From assembly GCA_038244055.1 (NCBI GenBank), contig JBBRTW010000058.1, positions 1 to 22,453 of the forward strand: 22,453 nucleotides of DNA, written 5' to 3'. Under the pieces are notes generated by a model. It worked only from the letters and a program-made list of their open reading frames with translations, made no database searches and was not told the DNA's origin. Source of the stretch: DASPKW01 sp038244055 (GTDB lineage Bacteria; Planctomycetota; Phycisphaerae; Tepidisphaerales; Tepidisphaeraceae). Position numbers and translations under genes: made by a program. Position 1 is the first letter of the stretch; each line of letters starts with the position of its first letter. Shown here one piece after another: positions 7,652 to 13,979 of this stretch.

Positions 7652-8440
7652 ATGCCCGCCATGCGCAAGACCGCTTTAATCACCGGCGCCTCGGTTGGAA
7701 TCGGCTATGAACTCGCCAGGGAGTTCGCGCGCGGAGGTTACGATCTGATTCTCTCCGCGCGCAATCAGCAGAAACTGGACGAGGTGGCGGCCGAGATGAC
7801 ATCGCTGGGCGCGAAGGCCGAAGTAGTCATCGCGGATCTGGCTCGGCCGGAAGCGCCGGTGGAATTGGCGGAGAAACTGGCGGGGCGGCCAATCGATGTG
7901 CTGGTGAATAACGCCGGGTTCGGGGCGATCGGGCGCTTCGATGCGATCGAGTTGTCGGTGCAGCTTGAGATGATCCAGGTGAACGTGACGGCGCTGGTCC
8001 ACTTAACGCATCTGCTCCTGCCGCCGATGATCGCGCGGGGGTCGGGTGGGATTTTGAATGTGGCCTCGACGGCCGCGTTTCAGGCCGGGCCGTTCATGGC
8101 GATTTACTACGCGAGCAAGGCGTTCGTGCTGTCATTTTCGGAGGCGCTGGCGGAGGAGTATGGCAAGGCGGGCCTGCGCGTCTCGGCATTGTGCCCCGGG
8201 CCGACGCGGACGGAATTCAGGAAGCGGGCGAAGATCGAGGAGAAGGCCGGGCCGGGGGGCAAAAGCACGATGCCCTCGATGTCGGCCGCGGATGTGGCCA
8301 AGGCCGGTTTCAGTGGCTTCGAGCGCGGCCAGCGCATCGTGGTGCCGGGGATGGTGAACAAACTGGCGGTGAATGCCGAGCGGTTTTTCCCGAGGCGGAT
8401 GGTGGTGCACATGGCGGGGAAGATCAATCGCGGCAAATAA
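7652..8440 (+). CDS. Short-chain dehydrogenase/reductase (classical SDR)
   Basis: The 262-residue protein has all SDR marks: the nucleotide-binding TGASVGIG at 11-18, NNAG at 86-89, catalytic S139 in NVAST, and Y152-x-x-x-K156 (YYASK). The PG motif (LCPGPTRTEF) follows. The basic residue after the second strand (SARNQ) suggests NADP(H), which is inference. The C-terminus (VVPGMVNKLAVNAERFFPRRMVVHMAGKI) resembles the DltE/YqjQ-like group that often has a membrane-near tail. An alternative ATG lies 9 bases downstream. It follows the DUF1080-like gene with a 5-base gap. Confidence 0.9.
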   Translation: MPAMRKTALITGASVGIGYELAREFARGGYDLILSARNQQKLDEVAAEMTSLGAKAEVVIADLARPEAPVELAEKLAGRPIDVLVNNAGFGAIGRFDAIELSVQLEMIQVNVTALVHLTHLLLPPMIARGSGGILNVASTAAFQAGPFMAIYYASKAFVLSFSEALAEEYGKAGLRVSALCPGPTRTEFRKRAKIEEKAGPGGKSTMPSMSAADVAKAGFSGFERGQRIVVPGMVNKLAVNAERFFPRRMVVHMAGKINRGK

Positions 8441-8528
8441 GAATTGAAAAAGGCTCCCGTCCTCCCGTCCCTTTTTTCCATCACAGCGGTCGGCGACGCG
8501 CCGGGCAAGCCCAGCGGCTAAAAGAGGA

Positions 8529-8852
8529 TCAGGCTGGCGCGATCGATCGTAGATAGACGAACGAATAAATCCCGCTGTTGTGCTGATCGGACCAATCGAT
8601 GCGGATCGCATACCCGCCGACCAGTTCAGCGCTGGTGGCGGCCAAGGGCGCTTCGGTGGTTTTGGAAAAGACGGTCAGGCTGGTGCGCGGCTTCTTGGCC
8701 TGCTCTTCGCGAAAAGTCTTGCAGGTGGCGCAGGGGCAGTTCTTGCGGAGATAGGCGATGGGGTAGATGGAAGTGACGCCATCCTGCCACTGGATTTCGA
8801 GCTTCTCATCTTTCTTGAGGTTGAGGCGGAGAGGTGTGGTGCGGGAGTCCAT
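8529..8852 (-). CDS. DUF971 (gamma-butyrobetaine hydroxylase-like N-terminal domain) protein
   Basis: The 107-residue protein matches the DUF971 pattern: an N-terminal LRLNLKKDEKLEIQWQDGVTSIYPIAYLRKNCPCATC stretch with a Cys cluster (CPCATC) that binds metal in relatives, and a C-terminal GGYAIRIDWSDQHNSGIYSFVYLR stretch. In other bacteria this domain stands alone near iron-sulfur or Mrp-type genes; its own role is not settled. The length is normal for the family. It is last in the minus-strand cluster that begins at 10833 and converges with the SDR gene. Confidence 0.9.
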   Translation of the reverse strand: MDSRTTPLRLNLKKDEKLEIQWQDGVTSIYPIAYLRKNCPCATCKTFREEQAKKPRTSLTVFSKTTEAPLAATSAELVGGYAIRIDWSDQHNSGIYSFVYLRSIAPA

Positions 8853-8864
8853 GGGGGGGGAAGG

Positions 8865-8913
8865 AATGATGAATGATGAATGATGACGGATGAAAGAGGG
8901 TAGAGGGTAGAGG
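8865..8913. repeat. Heptanucleotide tandem array with motif switch
   Basis: Seven consecutive 7-base units: AATGATG three times, then ACGGATG and AAAGAGG as intermediates, then GTAGAGG twice. The register is kept across the change from one heptad to the other. It lies just upstream of the DUF971 start. Confidence 0.9.
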
Positions 8914-8934
8914 GTCGACAGATGATAGGCGCGG

Positions 8935-9090
8935 TCAGCGGAGCATGAGGTAGATGATGAAGGCGACTACGGCCAGTGCGGCGAAGAGGGCGAAGGCGCG
9001 GGGGGAAGGCCCTCGGCCGCGCTGTCGGATTTTTCGCTGGTCGCGATAGAAGAGGCTATCGGGGCGTGTGGCTCGCCGGTTGTAGTTCAT
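8935..9090 (-). CDS. Small single-pass membrane protein, 51 residues
   Basis: This frame is MNYNRRATRPDSLFYRDQ at the start, a very basic middle (RKIRQRGRGPSPR), and a C-terminal membrane segment (FALFAALAVVAFIIYLML) ending in Arg. The charge pattern predicts the basic N-terminus in the cytoplasm. It begins 35 bases after the stop of the zinc-ribbon gene on the same strand. An imperfect inverted repeat (GACGT...ACGTC) lies just before the ATG and no Shine-Dalgarno sequence is visible. I do not recognise a family; the clean membrane helix and the position in the cluster are the support. Confidence 0.5.
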   Translation of the reverse strand: MNYNRRATRPDSLFYRDQRKIRQRGRGPSPRAFALFAALAVVAFIIYLMLR

Positions 9091-9125
9091 CGACGTGAAA
9101 TATTACGTCCGGGCGGTGTTTTTGG

Positions 9126-9722
9126 CTAATACTTCGATATCGTCCCGCATTCCGGGCAGCGGTCGGGTGTGGCCCGAAGGTCGTAGCCGCAGACCTGGCA
9201 GAGGCCGTGTTTTCGTCGTCGCCGCCGAATCATTGCGCGTTTCAGTTGGCGAAGTTGCAGAAGGGGCGCGATGGTCAGTATCAGTATGAAGAACCAGCAT
9301 GGCGCGGTCACCGATCGCTGCCAGTCGCCATAACCGGGTATGGCATAATCGCGCTTGAAGAATTCGAAGCCGCCCTGGGTCCAGGCCCGGCCTTCGAAGC
9401 GGTTGATGGGGTACGGCTTGGGGCCGGGGTCGTACGTTCCATGGGAATAGAATGGATCGGGCACGCCGGCGGTCTGCGAGAAGGGAGGCCACTGGTCGTT
9501 ATCCATCCGGCCGATGAGAAAACGCAGCCCGCCATCGCAGGACCAAACCTGGACGAAGCGCAGAGTCCACGGCGGCCCGCCGGTGGTGCCGCGGAAGATG
9601 AAGGTCTCGCCCATGGTGCGCCCGCGCATCCAGAGGATGGTGGTGGCGATGAGCAGGAGGAGCGAGATCGCGGCCAGGGCGTGGCCGATGGTTCGCAGGA
9701 GGATGCGGGCGAGGCGTTTCAT
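9126..9722 (-). CDS. Membrane protein with C-terminal zinc ribbon, planctomycete type
   Basis: The 198-residue protein has a membrane helix at about 12-31 (IGHALAAISLLLLIATTIL), an outside part rich in Trp, Pro and Gly, and a second helix at about 142-158 (CWFFILILTIAPLLQL). A basic patch (RRRRRK) follows, then a zinc ribbon with C175, C178, C189 and C192 in the pattern CQVCGYDLRAT...CPECG. That ribbon is common in hypothetical membrane proteins of Phycisphaerae. The function is unknown. Its ATG overlaps the stop of the HTH gene (ATGA), so it is translationally coupled to it. Confidence 0.8.
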   Translation of the reverse strand: MKRLARILLRTIGHALAAISLLLLIATTILWMRGRTMGETFIFRGTTGGPPWTLRFVQVWSCDGGLRFLIGRMDNDQWPPFSQTAGVPDPFYSHGTYDPGPKPYPINRFEGRAWTQGGFEFFKRDYAIPGYGDWQRSVTAPCWFFILILTIAPLLQLRQLKRAMIRRRRRKHGLCQVCGYDLRATPDRCPECGTISKY

Positions 9723-9970
9723 CGCTTCAGGCCGGCGGCCAGCAATGCACTCTCGATCTTCGTAAGTGTCTGAATACTCGGCACGACCGCGCCGCGCTCG
9801 GCGCGGTTCAGGACTTCAACCCGAATCCCCGCCTTCTCTGCCAGCTCTTTCTGGCTCAGTCCCACGGCGGTCCGATCGCGCACGATGGACTGGGCGATGG
9901 TGGCATCGGCGAACGCCAGGGCATCCACCGCGCCCGCGATCGGCTGTGAGGCGATTGCCGTGCGTTTCAT
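9719..9970 (-). CDS. XRE/Cro-type helix-turn-helix protein
   Basis: The 83-residue protein has a helix-turn-helix at about 34-75: RTAVGLSQKELAEKAGIRVEVLNRAERGAVVPSIQTLTKI, the classic Cro/C1 layout. The N-terminal 30 residues are a short helical arm, as in some antitoxins of the HigA group. The open frame extends further upstream, but the ATG at 9970 has GAGGGG just before it and overlaps the metallophosphoesterase stop as ATGA. Its own stop overlaps the next ATG in the same way. No toxin gene is adjacent, so an antitoxin role is not supported; an autoregulator of this cluster is possible. Confidence 0.85.
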   Translation of the reverse strand: MKRTAIASQPIAGAVDALAFADATIAQSIVRDRTAVGLSQKELAEKAGIRVEVLNRAERGAVVPSIQTLTKIESALLAAGLKR

Positions 9971-10833
9971 GCGCCCCTCGTCATCGTAAAAATCGCCACC
10001 TCCGGCCGGCAGCAAAACCGCGCCCGCGCCAGGAATCCGATGCCCCGGCTCACATACAGCCGCGCGCTGCGGAGCTTGAAGCAGCCTTGCTGCCATTCCT
10101 TATGTTGAATGGGAAGCAGCACCGCGCCATAGCCGGGGATGCGGATTTGCCCGCCATGCGTGTGGCCGGCGAGGATCCAGGCGGGGTTGAAATTGTCGAC
10201 GGCCGGCGCGGTATCGGGATTGTGGGACATGGCGATGATCGGCTCGGGGGAGTCGATCGAGGCGAAAGCCGTTCCGGGATAGAAGCGGCCGCTCCAGAGA
10301 TCCTCCATGCCGACGATCCAGATTTTTTCGCCGCCGCGCTGCCATTGGACGGGGCGGTTGCGAAGGACGGTGAAGCCGGCCGCCGTCAGTCGCGCTTCCA
10401 TCTCATCGGCGACATCGACCTCGCGGCCATCGACCTTTTCTCGCGCGTAGTCGTGATTGCCGAAGCTGATGAATGTTTTCGGGACGAGTGTCGAGACGAC
10501 CTCGCAGGCCTCTTTGACGTAATTTCGGCCCAGCGTGACCAAATCACCCGTCAGCAGCACCGCATCGGGCTTGAGGCGATTGACCTGGCGAATCACGCCG
10601 CTCACATACTCGCGCGATGCGCCGTTGAAGATGTGCAGGTCCGTCAGATGGGCGATGCGCGCGCCTTCGAAAGCGGCCGGCAGGTTTGGCACGGGCATGG
10701 GCAGCTCGTGGAACTCCGGCCAGAACGGCTCGACCTGCCAGGCATAAAACCCCAGGGCCGCCGGCAGGCTCGCGCCGATGGCCAGCGCTTTCAAAAGCCG
10801 GCGGCGGGAGTGGCGGGAGGGAGTTTGGGGCAT
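9967..10833 (-). CDS. Calcineurin-like metallophosphoesterase, exported or membrane-anchored (YkuE-like)
   Basis: The 288-residue protein has all the dinuclear metal motifs in order: D65-x-H67 (LTDLHIF), D97 (LTGDLV), N126-H127-D128 (FGNHDY), H204 (MSHNPD), and H224/H226 (LAGHTHGGQ). The N-terminus SRHSRRRLLKALAIGASLPAALGFY has a twin-arginine-like RRRLLK run followed by a hydrophobic stretch, so Tat export or a membrane anchor is likely. Relatives such as YkuE and phosphodiesterase YaeI hydrolyse phosphate esters of lipid or nucleotide type. A longer start at 10893 would lie in the heptad repeat region, so I chose 10833. It is first in the coupled cluster. Confidence 0.9.
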   Translation of the reverse strand: MPQTPSRHSRRRLLKALAIGASLPAALGFYAWQVEPFWPEFHELPMPVPNLPAAFEGARIAHLTDLHIFNGASREYVSGVIRQVNRLKPDAVLLTGDLVTLGRNYVKEACEVVSTLVPKTFISFGNHDYAREKVDGREVDVADEMEARLTAAGFTVLRNRPVQWQRGGEKIWIVGMEDLWSGRFYPGTAFASIDSPEPIIAMSHNPDTAPAVDNFNPAWILAGHTHGGQIRIPGYGAVLLPIQHKEWQQGCFKLRSARLYVSRGIGFLARARFCCRPEVAIFTMTRGA

Positions 10834-10858
10834 GATGGATGCGCGAAGTGGTTGTTGA

Positions 10859-11012
10859 CGAATTTCGAAATCCGAATTCCGAAACAACTTCAAATGACCA
10901 AATCCAAATGCTCCAAAATCGATCCAAATGTTCCAATACCCGGAGCGTTTGGCACATTTCCTATTTGCAATTTGAATTTAATTCGAAATTCGAGCTTCGA
11001 GATTCGAATTTA
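10859..11012. repeat. Heptad-periodic AT-rich tract, 22 units
   Basis: The whole gap between the metallophosphoesterase start and the FKBP stop can be cut into 7-base units that stay in one register for 154 bases. Units at the left are CGAATTT, CGAAATC, CGAATTC and CGAAACA. The middle has more diverged units such as AATCCAA and ATGCTCC. The right end has TTTGCAA, TTTGAAT, GAAATTC, GAGCTTC, GAGATTC and GAATTTA. The two ends are also roughly reverse complements. It is clearly more AT-rich than its neighbours. Confidence 0.8.
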
Positions 11013-11018
11013 TGTATG

Positions 11019-11510
11019 TCATTGCTGCGGGCCTGGGCGGGCGATGCCGATCATTTCGACGTCGAACAGCAGCGTGGAGTTCGGGGGAATCTTCCCGGCC
11101 GCGCGGTCTTTGTACGCCAGCGCGGGCGGGATTTCGAGCTTGCGCTTCTCGCCGATTTTCATCCCCACCAGCCCTTCATCCCAGCCGGCGATGACTTCGC
11201 CCTTGCCCAGCGTGATCTTGAAGGGCTTGCCGCCCACCGAGGAATCGAACTGCTCGCCCGTGGTCAGTTTGCCGGTGTAGTGGACCCAGATGATGTCGCC
11301 CGGCTGCGCGCCGGGATCCTTAGCCTCGGCCACCAGCGTGATCTTGAGCCCGCTGCCGGTCGTCTTGGTTTCGCCGGGTTTGGCATCGGCGATCGGGGAT
11401 TTCACCGAATCGGGCTTGGCATCGGGCTTCGCCTCATCGGCGGCAAAGAGCGTGCCCAGGCCGATGGAGAGGGCGGCGGTGAGGGCCAGAATCGAGCGCT
11501 TGGAGAGCAT
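11019..11510 (-). CDS. FKBP-type peptidyl-prolyl cis-trans isomerase, exported
   Basis: The 163-residue protein has a signal peptide (MLSKRSILALTAALSIGLGTLFAA), a Lys/Asp/Pro-rich linker, and one FKBP domain at about 60-157. The domain shows WVHYTGKLTTGEQFDSS, the FKITLGKGEVIAGWDEGLVGMKIGEKRKLEIPP core, AYKDRAAGKIPPNSTLLFDVEMI. It helps proline-limited folding, here in the periplasm. The frame is open to 11618, but the ATG at 11510 has an AAGGA sequence about 7 bases upstream and starts the signal peptide. It diverges from the ABC-F gene. Confidence 0.93.
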   Translation of the reverse strand: MLSKRSILALTAALSIGLGTLFAADEAKPDAKPDSVKSPIADAKPGETKTTGSGLKITLVAEAKDPGAQPGDIIWVHYTGKLTTGEQFDSSVGGKPFKITLGKGEVIAGWDEGLVGMKIGEKRKLEIPPALAYKDRAAGKIPPNSTLLFDVEMIGIARPGPQQ

Positions 11511-11855
11511 GATGGTTCCTTTCGTTTGCTGGACTGAGATGGCGCGATGCGCCGGGGAATGATAGCCGTGCGGAAAGAGGGATGCCAGAGAAACGAGCCA
11601 GGGCGATCTCGTAGGCATGAGCTTCCATCCCCTCCCTCGTCTCTTTGTCTCTTTGTCTCATTTGTCTCATTGTCTCATTGTCTCACCCTCGGAATGTCCC
11701 ACCGCCTCCCACGCCGCGTCAAAACGCTCCTTACCCGAAACTTGCCCCACCATTGCATTTCCCCGACATTTCCGCGACAAAGGCTCTTTGCGCTTCATCT
11801 TGGCCGGGTTGTTCGGCCGACCGCGCCCCCCTTATTCGTTTTCTGGTGATCGCTC
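11511..11855. other. Divergent gap with an 8-base-period tract
   Basis: No gene is seen in these 345 bases. Positions 11641-11681 hold a tandem tract with period 8: CTCTTTGT twice and CTCATTGT twice, with one 9-base unit between them. A short hairpin (GGCCG, 7-base loop, CGGCC) lies near 11803-11819, ahead of the ABC-F start. I could not pick a convincing promoter for either neighbour. Confidence 0.7.
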
Positions 11856-13571
11856 ATGGCTCTCGCGTCGTTGTCCGGCATTGAAAAGCATTTTGGCAAG
11901 CAGATCGTCTTCGAAAACCTCGACCTGGCGATCTACGAATCCGAGCGGATCGGCTTCATCGGCGCGAATGGTTCGGGCAAAACCACGCTCTTCAAAATCC
12001 TCACCGGCGAGATCCTCCCCGATGCCGGCATCGCGGCCATCGGCAAACAGACCAAGGTCGGCTACCTGGTCCAGAACCCGGTGTTCGATCTCACCAACAC
12101 CGTCATCGATGAGGCGGAGCTCGGCTTCAGAGAGCTGCACGATCTCTCGCACCAGATGCGCGAGCTCGAGCATAAGATGGCCGAGACCGAGGGGGACGCG
12201 CTGGAAAAGGTGCTGGAGAAATACCAGAACGTTCAGCACGAGTTCGATCTGGCGGGTGGGTATGCCTGGCAGCATAAGATGGAGGCCACGCTCCTCGGCG
12301 TCGGCCTGGGCCGCGAAACCTGGGAGCAGAAAGTCGCCGTCCTCTCCGGCGGGCAGCGCTCGCGGCTGGCGCTGACCAAGCTTCTGCTTTCCGAACCCGA
12401 TCTGCTCCTGCTGGATGAGCCGACCAATCACCTGGACCTGGTCGCCATCGAGTGGCTGGAAAAATACCTCGCCGATTTCAAAGGCTCTGTCGTCCTGATC
12501 TCCCACGACCGCTACCTGCTCGATCGCCTGGCCACGCGCATCGTCTGGCTCAACCGCGCCAAGGTCGACAGTTATCCCGGCAATTACTCGGCCTACGTCG
12601 AGCAGCGCGAGCTCCAGGAACTCTCCCAGCAGCGCGCCTACGAAATCCAGCAGAAGGACATCGCCAAGCAGGAGGAGTTCATCCGGCGCTTCAAGGCCGG
12701 CCAGCGCTCCAAGGAAGCGCGCGGGCGGGAATCGCGGCTGAACCGGCTGAAGGTCAGCGACGAGATGGTGCAGCGCGTCGGCACGCAGTCGAAGATCAAT
12801 CTTTCGATCAACACCAATCAGCGCGCCGGCGACCGCGTGTTGCAGGTGCGCGAGCTCTGCAAAGCCTTCGGCGAGCTCAAGCTCTGGGACAATATTTCGG
12901 TCGAGATTGGCCGGGGCGAGCGCGTGGGGATCATCGGGTCCAATGGCTCGGGCAAGACGACGCTGCTCAAAGTATTGATGGATGAAGCCAAGGCGGATGG
13001 GGGCGTGGTCAAGTGGGGCGCGAACATCAGTATCGCCTATTACGATCAGCGCCTCGACATGCTCAACCCGAAGCACACGCTGATGGAATCGATCCAGGAA
13101 GGCCGGCGGGTCAGCGATAAATCAGCGCGGGATGTGCTGGGCCTGATGCTCTTCCGAACGGATGATATGGAGAAGCGCATCGAGCTGCTCAGCGGCGGGG
13201 AGAAGGCGCGGGTTCGACTGGCGCAGTTGCTGGTGGATAAGCCCAATGTGCTGGTGCTGGATGAGCCGACCAATCACCTCGATATCGCCTCGCGCGAGGC
13301 GCTCGAAGCCGCGCTGCAGGATTTCGAGGGAACGGTCCTCTGCGTCAGCCACGACCGCTATTTCCTCAATCAGGTGGCCGAGCGCCTCTGGATCATCACC
13401 CCGCCTAACATGGCCGACTTCGCCGGCAATTACACGGAGTGGACCGACAAGCTCAAAGCCGATGAGCAGGCCGCCAAAGCCCAGGCCGCCGCGGCAAAAG
13501 AACAGGCCGCCGCGCAACAGGCCGGCCGGCAGCAGCGCGGAAAGCAGCAGGCGGGGAAGCGGGGGAGATAG
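11856..13571 (+). CDS. ABC-F family ATPase (ribosome-associated type)
   Basis: The 571-residue protein has two ABC domains and no membrane part. Domain 1 has Walker A GANGSGKTT at 36-44, signature LSGGQRSR at 163-170 and Walker B LLLLDEPTNHLD from 183. Domain 2 has Walker A GSNGSGKTT at 361-369, signature LSGGEKAR at 445-452 and LVLDEPTNHLD from 466. The linker at about 243-310 is long, charged and helical, as in the P-site tRNA-interaction motif of ABC-F proteins. The C-terminal tail is Ala/Gln/Lys-rich, as in Uup-like members. All catalytic motifs are intact. It probably acts on stalled or translating ribosomes; which subfamily it belongs to is unsure. Confidence 0.95.
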   Translation: MALASLSGIEKHFGKQIVFENLDLAIYESERIGFIGANGSGKTTLFKILTGEILPDAGIAAIGKQTKVGYLVQNPVFDLTNTVIDEAELGFRELHDLSHQMRELEHKMAETEGDALEKVLEKYQNVQHEFDLAGGYAWQHKMEATLLGVGLGRETWEQKVAVLSGGQRSRLALTKLLLSEPDLLLLDEPTNHLDLVAIEWLEKYLADFKGSVVLISHDRYLLDRLATRIVWLNRAKVDSYPGNYSAYVEQRELQELSQQRAYEIQQKDIAKQEEFIRRFKAGQRSKEARGRESRLNRLKVSDEMVQRVGTQSKINLSINTNQRAGDRVLQVRELCKAFGELKLWDNISVEIGRGERVGIIGSNGSGKTTLLKVLMDEAKADGGVVKWGANISIAYYDQRLDMLNPKHTLMESIQEGRRVSDKSARDVLGLMLFRTDDMEKRIELLSGGEKARVRLAQLLVDKPNVLVLDEPTNHLDIASREALEAALQDFEGTVLCVSHDRYFLNQVAERLWIITPPNMADFAGNYTEWTDKLKADEQAAKAQAAAAKEQAAAQQAGRQQRGKQQAGKRGR

Positions 13572-13577
13572 GGCGCG

Positions 13578-13758
13578 GAAGGGAGAAGATAGAAGAGAGA
13601 AGTTAGAAGTGAGAAGCGGGAAGTGAGAATGCTTTGCTGAAATCCCTGCTGGCTCCCTCTCCTGTACTCGGGAGAGGGCGGGGGTGAGGGTCTTTTCGCG
13701 TGTTAAAGTCGATGATTTCAGCAGAGCAAAGTGAGAAGTGAGAAGTGAGAAGCGAGAA
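13578..13758. repeat. Heptanucleotide array (GAAGTGA type), interrupted by a 99-bp element
   Basis: From 13578 seven units of the form GAAGNNN (GAAGGGA, GAAGATA, GAAGAGA, GAAGTTA, GAAGTGA, GAAGCGG, GAAGTGA) run in register to 13626, followed by GAA. After the inserted element at 13630-13728 the array resumes with GAAGTGA and GAAGCGA units up to 13758. The same type of heptad is found at 20625-20652 on the other strand. Confidence 0.92.
13630..13728. mobile_element. 99-bp MITE-like element, copy 1, with 9-bp target duplication
   Basis: The left end is TGCTTTGCTGAAATC (13630-13644) and the right end GATTTCAGCAGAGCA (13714-13728), inverted repeats that match at 14 of 15 positions. The flanks are the direct repeat AAGTGAGAA at 13621-13629 and 13729-13737. 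Removing the element and one flank copy joins the heptads into one perfect array. The 69-base interior is a copy of the CCCTCTCC/GGAGAGGG hairpin repeat also found at 2238. No coding capacity; a transposase would have to act in trans. Confidence 0.82.
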
Positions 13759-13878
13759 TGCCCTGCGGAAGTCCCTGGTGGCGTAGACATTCTTGTCTGC
13801 GGCGGGCGGGTGAGCGGGGTCATTCTTGACCCCCGAACCCGTCCGCATCCTCGCGATCCTGAGGATTTCAGCGGAACC
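13759..13878. repeat. Possible diverged third element with two ATTCTTG hairpins
   Basis: The left end TGCCCTGCGGAAGTC resembles the left end of the 99-bp elements and again follows a GAA in the heptad array. A possible right end, GATTTCAGCGGAACC, lies at 13864-13878. Inside are two hairpins with the same TTCT loop: AGACA/TGTCT (13785-13798), which is the repeat found beside the second RAYT, and GGGGTCA/TGACCCC (13816-13833). No target duplication is visible, so the limits are uncertain. The remaining bases up to the sulfatase start at 13980 show nothing clear. Confidence 0.5.
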
Positions 13879-13979
13879 ACCAGGCGACAAACATTTCTTA
13901 TTCGATCATCGCCAGGCGCGTGGCCGTGGCACTCATCGCCGGTATGATTCAACATCATCTCCAACCCTCTGGTGAACCC

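Noticed and set aside
8448..8479. Possible terminator between the SDR and DUF971 genes (AAAAAGG ... CCTTTTTT)
   Set aside because: The stem is short and made of A/T with a long loop, so it is too weak to call.
9719..9970. HTH protein as antitoxin of a toxin-antitoxin pair
   Set aside because: Neither neighbour resembles a toxin; they are a metallophosphoesterase and a membrane zinc-ribbon protein.
11641..11681. Period-8 tract as part of the heptad system
   Set aside because: Most units are 8 bases and one is 9, so it does not share the 7-base register; it is recorded only as content of the gap.
11803..11819. Hairpin before the ABC-F gene as a translation attenuator
   Set aside because: The stem is only 5 bp and no leader peptide frame could be matched to it, so there is no support for attenuation.
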